Positions 1 through 5,377 of a stretch of 5,377 nt of DNA are shown in pieces; within the stretch, counting starts at the first letter, position 1; the number at the start of each line of letters is the position of its first letter. The stretch spans positions 1 through 5,377 of the forward strand of contig JAAWDB010000109.1 in assembly GCA_022793555.1 (NCBI GenBank), written 5' to 3'. This DNA comes from Bacilli bacterium (GTDB taxonomy: Bacteria > Bacillota_I > Bacilli_A > RF39 > UBA660). The position numbers and the translations under genes are program-made. Under the pieces are notes generated by a model that was given only the letters and a program-made list of their open reading frames with translations, was not told where the DNA came from and did not search any database.

Positions 1-11
1 CAATTAGAAGT

Positions 12-686
12 ATGCATATCAAATTGTATCCGAAAAGTAAGATGGATAAAATTACGATGGACTTACAACAAAAAAGCGATTATCAGCTGGCTCTTATTTT
101 TAAAAAATATATCCAAAAAATAAAAAGACAAGGTATTCAACGACCATATGATTCGTATATATCAGAAGAACTGTTTTATAAATTGGAAGACCTGCTAACG
201 AACAGAAAAACAGCATCTACAAGCAGTTCGTCGTTAAAAGATGAAGAAGAAAAAGACTTACTTGATTTGCTCACCTCTTGGCGACTATCAGATTTCTCAT
301 CGAAAGAAAATGTAATCGATTTTCCTTTATTTAATCATAACGTGCTTCGGGATACCTCTTTTGAAAAATTATTAGAACTATTTGCTATTTGTAGTCATTA
401 TCAAACCGTAAGATTATCTATGATAAGAAGTACTAATATCCAATTAGGAGTTGATACATCCAAAATTGAAGATGAACTAAAAAAAGTAACTGACCAAATA
501 AGAAAACATTTTTATCATACTGGTGACTATTTCGTCCTACTAAGTAGACATCCAATAATAGAGCAATGGAAAACAAAATCGATTGAGGAATCATATAAAG
601 ATTTAATAAAATTACTAAAAGAATATACATTTAAACCAAATTTAGAAATTTCTGAAAATATCAGTCGAATGCTAGGAAGAAAGTGA
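12..686 (+). CDS. Protein of unknown function, soluble and mostly helical; 5' end uncertain
   Basis: I do not recognise this 224-residue protein. It has no signal peptide or hydrophobic membrane segment, so it is probably cytoplasmic. The sequence suggests three parts: a basic N-terminal helical region (about residues 15-65, with a lysine/arginine-rich stretch at 31-44), a low-complexity serine/threonine then acidic linker (about 67-82, with TASTSSSS followed by DEEE), and a C-terminal region rich in amphipathic helices (about 115-220). No catalytic motif or DNA-binding signature is evident. The ATG at 12 has no properly spaced Shine-Dalgarno, nor do the in-frame ATGs at 42 and 57. The frame is open back to the window edge, so the true start may lie upstream. 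Codon use fits a real gene, although about 180-360 is visibly less AT-rich than the genes downstream. A terminator hairpin overlaps the stop codon. That it is coding is fairly sure; its function is unknown. Confidence 0.7.
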   Translation: MHIKLYPKSKMDKITMDLQQKSDYQLALIFKKYIQKIKRQGIQRPYDSYISEELFYKLEDLLTNRKTASTSSSSLKDEEEKDLLDLLTSWRLSDFSSKENVIDFPLFNHNVLRDTSFEKLLELFAICSHYQTVRLSMIRSTNIQLGVDTSKIEDELKKVTDQIRKHFYHTGDYFVLLSRHPIIEQWKTKSIEESYKDLIKLLKEYTFKPNLEISENISRMLGRK

Positions 687-705
687 TAATTTACTTTCTT
701 TTTTT
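677..705 (+). terminator. Weak intrinsic terminator overlapping the stop codon of the first gene
   Basis: The arms AAGAAAGT (677-684) and ACTTTCTT (693-700) are perfect reverse complements around an 8-nt loop, and seven consecutive T residues fall at 699-705. The stem has only two G-C pairs, so termination is probably partial. The hairpin includes the TGA stop at 684-686, which a terminating ribosome would cover. The long U tract supports the call; the weak stem limits it. Confidence 0.55.
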
Positions 706-718
706 GATTTGTTAAAAT
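690..718 (+). promoter_or_regulatory. Candidate sigma-A promoter for the tyrosine recombinase gene
   Basis: A -35-like TTTACT (690-695, four of six consensus bases) lies 17 bp upstream of a -10-like TAAAAT (713-718). An extended -10 TG sits at 710-711, one base before the hexamer. A start site near 725 would leave a leader of only about 10 nt, carrying the AGAGGG ribosome binding site (725-730). The -35 box lies inside the hairpin of the preceding terminator. This is inferred from sequence pattern only. Confidence 0.5.
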
Positions 719-735
719 AATTATAGAGGGATATA

Positions 736-1653
736 ATGAATCTAGGACAAAAGCATCAGATATTAAAAAAATACCAAGATATTGAATTGTTTTTAAAATA
801 CTTAAAAATAACTAGAAATTACACAGAAAATACGATTACTTCTTACGAACAAGAATTGGTAAAATATTTTAATTATTTAGAAGAAAATCAAATTAAAAAG
901 GAACAGATTACAAAAGAAGAAATTCGAAAGTATTTAAAAAAGTTAGATCAAAATAAACAAGGAAAATCAACAATTTCTCACAACATAAGTGTCATAAGAG
1001 CCTTTTATAATTTTTTGTTAAGAGAAGGTAAAATTACGAAAAACATCTGGAGTCTAATAAAAAATCCCAAACTTCCAAAAAAAATACCTAATTTTTTAAC
1101 TACTATGGAAATAGAAAAATTATTTTCTTATCAGGAAAATCAAACCCCTTATGATATTCGAAATCGTTTAATTATTGAACTTTTATTTGCTACAGGATTG
1201 CGAGTTTCAGAATTAGTAAATATAAAATTGCAAGATATTGATTTAGCAAATAGAAGTATTCGTACATTAGGAAAAGGAAAAAAAGAGCGTATTGTCTATT
1301 ATGGAGAATATGCTGAAGAAGTACTAAAAAAATATTTAAATGAATCCAGGACGAAGCTCTTATCCCAAAAGAAAAGTGATTATCTTTTTGTTGGAAAAAA
1401 TAGTATTAAACTAACAAGAGAACGTATAAGTGAAATTTTAGACGAAATAGTAAAAAAAGTAGGACTTCAACACCACATTTCCCCTCATGTTTTAAGACAT
1501 ACTTTTGCAACTCAACTTTTAAATAATGGCGCAGATCTTCGAAGTGTTCAAGAATTACTTGGTCATGAAAATTTAAGTACAACACAAATTTATACGCATA
1601 TTACAAGTGATCAACTTCGCAAAGCTTATCTAGATAATATGCCTAGAAAATAA
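736..1653 (+). CDS. Tyrosine recombinase, XerC/XerD family
   Basis: This is a complete 305-residue site-specific recombinase, close to the roughly 300 residues usual for XerC/XerD. The family cuts and rejoins DNA through a 3'-phosphotyrosine intermediate; chromosomal XerC/XerD resolve dimers at dif with FtsK. Residues about 13-98 form the N-terminal SAM-like core-binding domain, and about 120-300 the catalytic domain. The visible active-site set is complete: R156 in ATGLRVSEL, K180 in GKGKKER, H251 and R254 in HVLRHTFAT, H277 in LLGHENLSTT, and nucleophile Y286 in QIYTH. The C-terminal LRKAYLDNMPRK resembles the XerC-type ending (LRxxYxxxHPRA), but XerC and XerD cannot be separated reliably by eye, so no symbol is given. 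The ATG is fixed by AGAGGG (725-730) five bases upstream. No excisionase, att repeat or phage gene is beside it, which favours a housekeeping Xer over a mobile-element integrase. Confidence 0.93.
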   Translation: MNLGQKHQILKKYQDIELFLKYLKITRNYTENTITSYEQELVKYFNYLEENQIKKEQITKEEIRKYLKKLDQNKQGKSTISHNISVIRAFYNFLLREGKITKNIWSLIKNPKLPKKIPNFLTTMEIEKLFSYQENQTPYDIRNRLIIELLFATGLRVSELVNIKLQDIDLANRSIRTLGKGKKERIVYYGEYAEEVLKKYLNESRTKLLSQKKSDYLFVGKNSIKLTRERISEILDEIVKKVGLQHHISPHVLRHTFATQLLNNGADLRSVQELLGHENLSTTQIYTHITSDQLRKAYLDNMPRK

Positions 1654-1659
1654 AAATCG

Positions 1660-1689
1660 TGTTATAATAAAAAAAGAATAGAAAGAGGG
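1660..1689 (+). promoter_or_regulatory. Extended -10 promoter and ribosome binding site of ppdK
   Basis: A perfect -10 box TATAAT (1663-1668) is preceded by the extended -10 TG at 1660-1661 with a one-base gap. No -35 match is found at 16-18 bp spacing, as is common for extended -10 promoters. The expected start near 1675 gives a leader of about 20 nt holding the ribosome binding site AAGAGGG (1683-1689), six bases before the ATG at 1696. No terminator hairpin separates this from the recombinase stop at 1653, so read-through from that gene could also feed ppdK. Confidence 0.65.
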
Positions 1690-1695
1690 AAAAAC

Positions 1696-4314
1696 ATGAA
1701 ATATGTATACTCTTTTAAAGAGGGCAATAAAGATATGAAAAATATCCTTGGAGGAAAGGGCGCAAATTTGGCCGAAATGACAAATTTGAATTTACCAGTA
1801 CCACCAGGATTCACCATAACAACAGAAGCTTGTCATAATTATTATGAAAATAACGGAAGCTTAAAAAAAGAAATCGAAGAAGAAATTTTAGAGCATATTA
1901 AAAATTTAGAAATCGAAACAGGAAAAACATTTGGAACGGGACCCAAGCCCCTATTAATTAGTGTTCGTTCAGGTGCTCCAGTTAGTATGCCTGGAATGAT
2001 GGATACGATTCTAAATTTAGGAATGAATAATGATGTTGTTGAAAGTCTAATCAAACAAACGAATAATCCAAGATTTGTATACGATTCTTACCGTCGTTTA
2101 ATTATGATGTATGCGGATGTTGTAAAAGGCTACGATCGAAATGTTTTTGAATCTCACTTAGAAGAATATAAAAAGACAAAAAATGTAATCAAAGATCTTG
2201 AGCTAAATGCTGATGATTTAAAAAAAATTACATTAGATTATTTGAATTTATATGAAAAACTAAATAAAAGCCCTTTTCCTGCTGATCCCACAACCCAAAT
2301 AATAGAGGCTATTTCATCTGTCTTTCGTAGTTGGAACAATGATCGAGCAATTTATTATCGTAAAATGAATCAAATTTCAGATCATTTAGGAACCGCAGTT
2401 AATGTACAAACAATGGTTTACGGAAATATTGGAGAGACCTCAGGAACTGGAGTAGCTTTCACGAGAAATCCATCTACAGGAGAAAAGAAATTATATGGTG
2501 AGTTTCTAATGAATGCTCAAGGAGAAGATGTTGTAGCAGGTACTAGAACGCCACAGCCGATAGAAACATTAAATAATATTAATTCAAAAATATATCAACA
2601 GTTTTTATCCTATTCTGCAATTTTAGAAAATCATTATAAAGATATGCAAGATATGGAATTTACCATTGAAGAAGGTAAGTTATATATGCTTCAAACGAGA
2701 AATGGTAAAAGAACGCCAACTGCTGCTTTAAAAATTGCTGTAGATATGGTTCATGAAGGTTTAATAACTAAAACAGACGCTTTACTACGTCTAAATCCTT
2801 TAGATCTTCAAAATGTATTACATTCGAGATTTAAATCTCATGATAAAATGCCAATAGCTAAAGGATTAGCAGCTAGTCCAGGTGTAGCAGTTGGTAAAGT
2901 CTATTTTAATGCCCAAGATGTTATTGAAGCGAAAAAAAATAATATTAAAGCAATATTAGTACGAAATGAAACTTCTCCAGAAGATATTGAAGGAATGCAT
3001 CATGCAGAAGGTATATTAACATGTAGAGGTGGGATGACTTCACATGCTGCTGTAGTTGCAAGGGGAATGGGCGTTTGCTGCGTAAGTGGCTGTGAAACAA
3101 TAAAAATTAATGAAATTACTAAAGAAATTTCCTTCCCAAATCATAAATTACTTAAAGAAGGAGAAACAATATCTATCGATGGTTCAACTGGAAATATTTA
3201 TGAAGGAACTTTAGAACAAGAGGAAAATCTAGAGAATAATAATTTACAAGAATTTTTAAGTTGGACTGATGAAATTGAAACCATTAAAGTAAAAGCAAAT
3301 GCTGATACAGAACAGGATGCTCTTACAGCTAAAATGTTAGGGGCAAAAGGAATAGGGTTATGTCGTACAGAGCATATGTTTTTTTCGTCAAACCGAATTT
3401 TTGCTTTTCGTAAAATGATTTTATCGAATAATATGCAAGAACGAGTTTCTTTCTTAAATGAATTACTTCCATATCAAAGAGAAGATTTTTACAAATTATT
3501 TAAAGCATCTTATCCAAATAGCGTAGTTATTCGCTATCTTGACCCACCACTTCATGAGTTTTTGCCAAAAGAAAAAAATGAAAAACAATTACTTGCATCT
3601 ACCTTAAATATTTCTTTAGAAGATTTAGAAAATAGAATTATAAACTTACAAGAGATAAACCCCATGATGGGACATCGAGGATGCCGTTTAGCAATTACTT
3701 ATCCAGAAATTGCAATAATGCAAACTAAAGCCATCATCGAAGCCTGTATTCTATTACTTAAAGAAAATATTTCTATTGTTCCTGAGATTATGATTCCTCT
3801 GACTGGAGATCAAAAAGAATTTGAATTTGTGAAAAAAATTGTTGATGATACTGCCAAAAAAATCATGAAAGATCATAATGTGGAGATTCGTTATCAAGTT
3901 GGAACAATGATTGAACTTCCAAGAGCTTGTGTTATGGCAGATAAAATTGCTAATTCAGCAGAATTCTTTAGTTTCGGGACTAATGATTTAACACAAATGA
4001 CTTATGGATTTAGTAGAGATGATAGTAACAAATTTTTACCAGAGTACTTAAAAGAAAAACTATTAAAACAAGATCCATTTAAAACAATAGACCAAGAAGG
4101 AGTAGGATCCTTAATGAAAGTAGCAATTTCAATAGCTAAAAACACACGTCCTGATATTTCACTTGGAGTTTGTGGAGAACATGCAGGAGATCCTCAAAGT
4201 ATAAAGTTTTTTAAAGAGATTGGTTTAGATTATGTATCTTGCAGCCCATATCGTATACCAGTTGCGAAATTAGCAGCTGCACAAGCTGCGATCAAGTCTG
4301 GGAAACAAGACTAA
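1696..4314 (+). CDS. ppdK: Pyruvate, phosphate dikinase
   Basis: This cytoplasmic enzyme reversibly converts pyruvate, ATP and phosphate to phosphoenolpyruvate, AMP and pyrophosphate. In fermentative low-GC bacteria it often runs glycolytically, making ATP from PEP and PPi. The 872 residues match the usual length (about 874 in the Clostridium symbiosum enzyme), and the domain order is complete. The ATP-grasp domain (about 1-340) has GGKGANLAEM (19-28), VRSGAPVSMPGMMDT (90-104), and E321 and Q333 before NGKRTPTAA. The swivelling phosphohistidine domain (about 385-510) has GGMTSHAAVVARGMG with phospho-acceptor H450. The C-terminal PEP/pyruvate barrel (about 520-870) has R557 in CRTEHMFF, R613 in the DPPLHEF region, E740 in MIELPRA, GTNDLTQMT (761-769), and catalytic C826 in GVCGEHAGDP. 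T448, two residues before the histidine, matches the threonine phosphorylated by PPDK regulatory proteins, although no such gene is visible here. The start is supported by AAGAGGG six bases upstream. I see no frameshift or missing key residue. Confidence 0.98.
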   Translation: MKYVYSFKEGNKDMKNILGGKGANLAEMTNLNLPVPPGFTITTEACHNYYENNGSLKKEIEEEILEHIKNLEIETGKTFGTGPKPLLISVRSGAPVSMPGMMDTILNLGMNNDVVESLIKQTNNPRFVYDSYRRLIMMYADVVKGYDRNVFESHLEEYKKTKNVIKDLELNADDLKKITLDYLNLYEKLNKSPFPADPTTQIIEAISSVFRSWNNDRAIYYRKMNQISDHLGTAVNVQTMVYGNIGETSGTGVAFTRNPSTGEKKLYGEFLMNAQGEDVVAGTRTPQPIETLNNINSKIYQQFLSYSAILENHYKDMQDMEFTIEEGKLYMLQTRNGKRTPTAALKIAVDMVHEGLITKTDALLRLNPLDLQNVLHSRFKSHDKMPIAKGLAASPGVAVGKVYFNAQDVIEAKKNNIKAILVRNETSPEDIEGMHHAEGILTCRGGMTSHAAVVARGMGVCCVSGCETIKINEITKEISFPNHKLLKEGETISIDGSTGNIYEGTLEQEENLENNNLQEFLSWTDEIETIKVKANADTEQDALTAKMLGAKGIGLCRTEHMFFSSNRIFAFRKMILSNNMQERVSFLNELLPYQREDFYKLFKASYPNSVVIRYLDPPLHEFLPKEKNEKQLLASTLNISLEDLENRIINLQEINPMMGHRGCRLAITYPEIAIMQTKAIIEACILLLKENISIVPEIMIPLTGDQKEFEFVKKIVDDTAKKIMKDHNVEIRYQVGTMIELPRACVMADKIANSAEFFSFGTNDLTQMTYGFSRDDSNKFLPEYLKEKLLKQDPFKTIDQEGVGSLMKVAISIAKNTRPDISLGVCGEHAGDPQSIKFFKEIGLDYVSCSPYRIPVAKLAAAQAAIKSGKQD

Positions 4315-4379
4315 ATAATGATAATATAGTTGATATTTATATCTAAGTAGACTAAAATAAAAAATTGAATTAGTAAAAT

Positions 4380-4415
4380 AAAAGTAGACAGAAAAACGCT
4401 GTTTACTTTTTGTTT
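4380..4415 (+). terminator. Intrinsic terminator downstream of ppdK
   Basis: A 12-bp stem forms between AAAAGTAGACAG (4380-4391) and CTGTTTACTTTT (4399-4410), with a single G-U pair, a 7-nt loop (4392-4398), and a tract of five T residues (4407-4411), then G and TTT. It lies 65 bp after the ppdK stop and is the strongest terminator in the window, marking the end of the ppdK transcript. Confidence 0.85.
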
Positions 4416-4435
4416 GATATAATAAAGAGAAGGAG
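4415..4435 (+). promoter_or_regulatory. Extended -10 promoter with near-consensus Shine-Dalgarno, before a minigene
   Basis: A perfect TATAAT (4418-4423) carries an extended -10 TG (4415-4416, one-base gap) immediately after the ppdK terminator. AGAAGGAG (4428-4435), the best Shine-Dalgarno in the window, follows at once. This matches the arrangement before the recombinase and ppdK genes, yet no long gene follows. The transcript could also continue into the response regulator gene. Confidence 0.55.
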
Positions 4436-4443
4436 CTGAATGG

Positions 4444-4491
4444 ATGTTTATATATAAAGAAGAGAGAAACCCTGATAATTTATATGGTTAG
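4444..4491 (+). CDS. Possible 15-codon minigene, leader peptide or gene remnant
   Basis: An ATG eight bases after the strong Shine-Dalgarno AGAAGGAG opens a frame of 15 codons, MFIYKEERNPDNLYG, ending at TAG 4489-4491. An overlapping ATG at 4440, only four bases after the Shine-Dalgarno, would give just MDVYI. The peptide is charged, without a membrane segment, a run of one amino acid typical of attenuators, or a signal sequence. It lies between the ppdK terminator and the promoter of the response regulator. It could be a translated small peptide, a leader for the regulator operon, or the surviving 5' end of a lost gene. I cannot choose among these. The support is the promoter and Shine-Dalgarno context alone. 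Confidence 0.3.
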   Translation: MFIYKEERNPDNLYG

Positions 4492-4504
4492 ATAAATAAA
4501 ATAT

Positions 4505-4537
4505 TTTAATGTTTATTTAATAATAACAAAGTATAAT
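4505..4537 (+). promoter_or_regulatory. Response regulator promoter with TTTAAT direct repeat as possible operator
   Basis: A perfect -10 TATAAT (4532-4537) lies 15 bp before the regulator ATG. No -35 hexamer and no extended TG is present. Instead, two TTTAAT copies (4505-4510 and 4516-4521) sit one helical turn apart (11 bp) across the -35 position. Tandem hexamers with 5-bp spacers are the usual binding pattern of OmpR/PhoB-family dimers, so activation or autoregulation by the downstream regulator is plausible. The region is very AT-rich, so chance is a real alternative. Confidence 0.4.
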
Positions 4538-4552
4538 GAAAGTGGTGAGATT

Positions 4553-5251
4553 ATGAGAATTTTAGTAGTAGAAGATGAATATAAACTAGCAGATTTAATA
4601 AGTACAAGATTAAAAAAAGAAAAGTATACTGTTGATATTTCTTTGAATGGTACAGATGGTTTATATAATGCTTTAAACGATATTTACGACTTGATTATTT
4701 TAGATATAATGTTACCTAAGAAAAATGGTTTCGAAATCTTAAAAGAAATTAAAACTAATAATATTAAGTCAAAAGTTATAATGCTTACTGCTAAATCTTC
4801 ACTTGATGATAAATTGGAAGGATTTGATGATGGTGCAGATGATTATTTAACTAAGCCATTTCACATGGAGGAACTAATTGCCAGAGTAAATGTTAAACTA
4901 AGAAAAAATAATAGCAATAATAATCCAAATATTTTGACGTTTGGAGACATAAAATTGGATTTAAAAAAAACACTACTTATATGTACGAAAACCGAAGAAG
5001 AAATAGAAGTTGTATGTAAGGAACTTTTAATATTAGAGTGTTTAATTAGAAATGCCAATCAAGTAATATCAAAGGACTTTTTGTATGACAATGTTTGGGG
5101 AATGAACAATGATGCAATATCTAATAATTTAGAAGCATATCTTTCATTTATTAGAAAAAAATTAAAATCAATTGGATCAAAGGTAGAAATTAAAGCTATT
5201 AGAGGTTTGGGTTACAAGTTGGGGGTATGTGATGAAGAAACTACAACATAA
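4553..5251 (+). CDS. Two-component response regulator, OmpR/PhoB family
   Basis: A complete 232-residue cytoplasmic transcription factor, expected to bind DNA after phosphorylation by its partner kinase. The receiver domain (about 1-119) shows the acidic pair E7/D8, phospho-acceptor D51 in LIILDIMLP, switch residues T79 (MLTA) and Y98, and conserved K101 in LTKPF. The winged-helix domain (about 127-225) has KELLILECL (156-164), VWG (181-183), a recognition-helix region ending in IRKKL (200-204), and the wing motif IRGLGYKL (216-223). An asparagine/serine-rich linker joins the domains at about 119-126. The start is supported by GGTGAG (4544-4549), three bases upstream. Its 3' end overlaps the next gene by 20 bp, a layout typical of a co-translated regulator/kinase pair. 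The signal and targets cannot be read. The family is certain; no specific member (PhoP, VanR, CssR and so on) can be named. Confidence 0.96.
   Translation: MRILVVEDEYKLADLISTRLKKEKYTVDISLNGTDGLYNALNDIYDLIILDIMLPKKNGFEILKEIKTNNIKSKVIMLTAKSSLDDKLEGFDDGADDYLTKPFHMEELIARVNVKLRKNNSNNNPNILTFGDIKLDLKKTLLICTKTEEEIEVVCKELLILECLIRNANQVISKDFLYDNVWGMNNDAISNNLEAYLSFIRKKLKSIGSKVEIKAIRGLGYKLGVCDEETTT
5221..5225 (+). promoter_or_regulatory. Ribosome binding site of the downstream kinase gene, inside the regulator gene
   Basis: A GGGGG run in an otherwise AT-rich stretch lies six bases before the ATG at 5232. It fixes that start: the alternative ATG at 5227 is followed at once by TGA. It encodes part of the last winged-helix residues of the regulator. 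Confidence 0.6.
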
Positions 5252-5377
5252 AACGATTTTACTCTTAATTTCAATATTAACGATTTTCTTAATTACTATA
5301 CTTATAATTTTTAACGCTAGTATTTATAATAATGAATATAAAAAATTGAATGATAGAATAATAAAAGTTACAAACAC
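5232..5377 (+). CDS. Membrane protein N-terminus, probable sensor histidine kinase (cut by window end)
   Basis: Forty-eight codons are visible and the frame is open at the window edge, so the gene is partial at its 3' end. The protein begins with a short basic stretch (MKKLQHK), then one strongly hydrophobic segment (about residues 8-27, rich in isoleucine and leucine) that would be a membrane helix or signal anchor, then a polar stretch (28-48) likely to start the extracellular sensor region. No kinase motif (H-box, N-box, G-box) lies in the window. The kinase call rests on position: it starts inside the response regulator gene in another frame, with its own GGGGG ribosome binding site, as kinases do in OmpR-family pairs, and its N-terminus fits the usual topology. 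Another membrane partner is possible but less likely. Confidence 0.8.
   Translation, partial: MKKLQHKTILLLISILTIFLITILIIFNASIYNNEYKKLNDRIIKVTN

Noticed and set aside
433..630. Minus-strand open frame of 65 codons with hydrophobic residues
   Set aside because: It lies fully inside the first plus-strand gene and lacks a ribosome binding site. Its hydrophobicity is what the complement of an A-rich charged gene produces.
736..1653. The tyrosine recombinase as the integrase of a mobile element
   Set aside because: No flanking att repeats, tRNA gene, excisionase or phage/conjugation genes are seen, and length and motifs fit chromosomal XerC/XerD. Sequence outside the window could change this.
1842..2054. 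Minus-strand open frame of 70 codons inside ppdK
   Set aside because: It is antisense to highly conserved PPDK active-site sequence, whose constraint explains the open frame.
4493..4519. Inverted repeat TAAATAAA / TTTATTTA as a second terminator
   Set aside because: The stem contains only A-T pairs, the loop is 11 nt, and no T tract follows. At best it is part of a DNA-level operator.
4315..4552. Riboswitch, tRNA or structured RNA in the gap after ppdK
   Set aside because: Beyond the terminator hairpin and AT-only palindromes, there is no conserved riboswitch core, cloverleaf or GC-rich stem.
4861..5058. Minus-strand open frame of 65 codons inside the response regulator gene
   Set aside because: It is antisense to a clear receiver/winged-helix gene, with low-complexity serine/leucine content and no start signals.
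1..5377. A dif site near the xer gene
   Set aside because: I looked for a 28-bp sequence like the Firmicutes dif, with partly palindromic arms around a 6-bp centre, and found no convincing match.

Overview
This is a low-GC, plus-strand segment. AAA, AAT, TTA and ATA codons dominate, and its layout resembles a Bacillota (Firmicutes) chromosome from a small-genome Bacilli, Erysipelotrichia or Clostridia relative. Tryptophan is encoded by TGG and TGA is used as a stop, so the standard bacterial code applies rather than the Mycoplasma/Spiroplasma code. The exact taxon cannot be read from the window.

Layout from left to right: (1) a 224-residue soluble, mostly helical protein of unknown function, whose 5' end may lie outside the window; (2) a weak intrinsic terminator overlapping its stop codon, itself overlapped by the promoter of the next gene; (3) a complete XerC/XerD-type tyrosine recombinase with all six catalytic residues; (4) an extended -10 promoter and a complete pyruvate, phosphate dikinase (ppdK, 872 aa) with all key active-site motifs; (5) a strong terminator followed by a 238-bp gap holding an extended -10 promoter, a near-consensus Shine-Dalgarno and only a 15-codon ORF; (6) a promoter with a TTTAAT direct repeat in its -35 region, driving an OmpR/PhoB-family response regulator that overlaps by 20 bp the start of a membrane protein, almost certainly its sensor histidine kinase, cut by the window end.

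The genes look like neighbours rather than one pathway. Xer recombinases resolve chromosome dimers, PPDK interconverts pyruvate and phosphoenolpyruvate using ATP/AMP/PPi, and the regulator/kinase pair senses an unknown signal. Each main gene appears to have its own short-leader promoter, and only regulator and kinase are clearly co-transcribed. I see no convincing new multi-gene system. The most unusual parts are the lone promoter-SD-minigene unit at about 4415-4491, the putative autoregulatory repeat at 4505-4521, and the unrecognised first gene.
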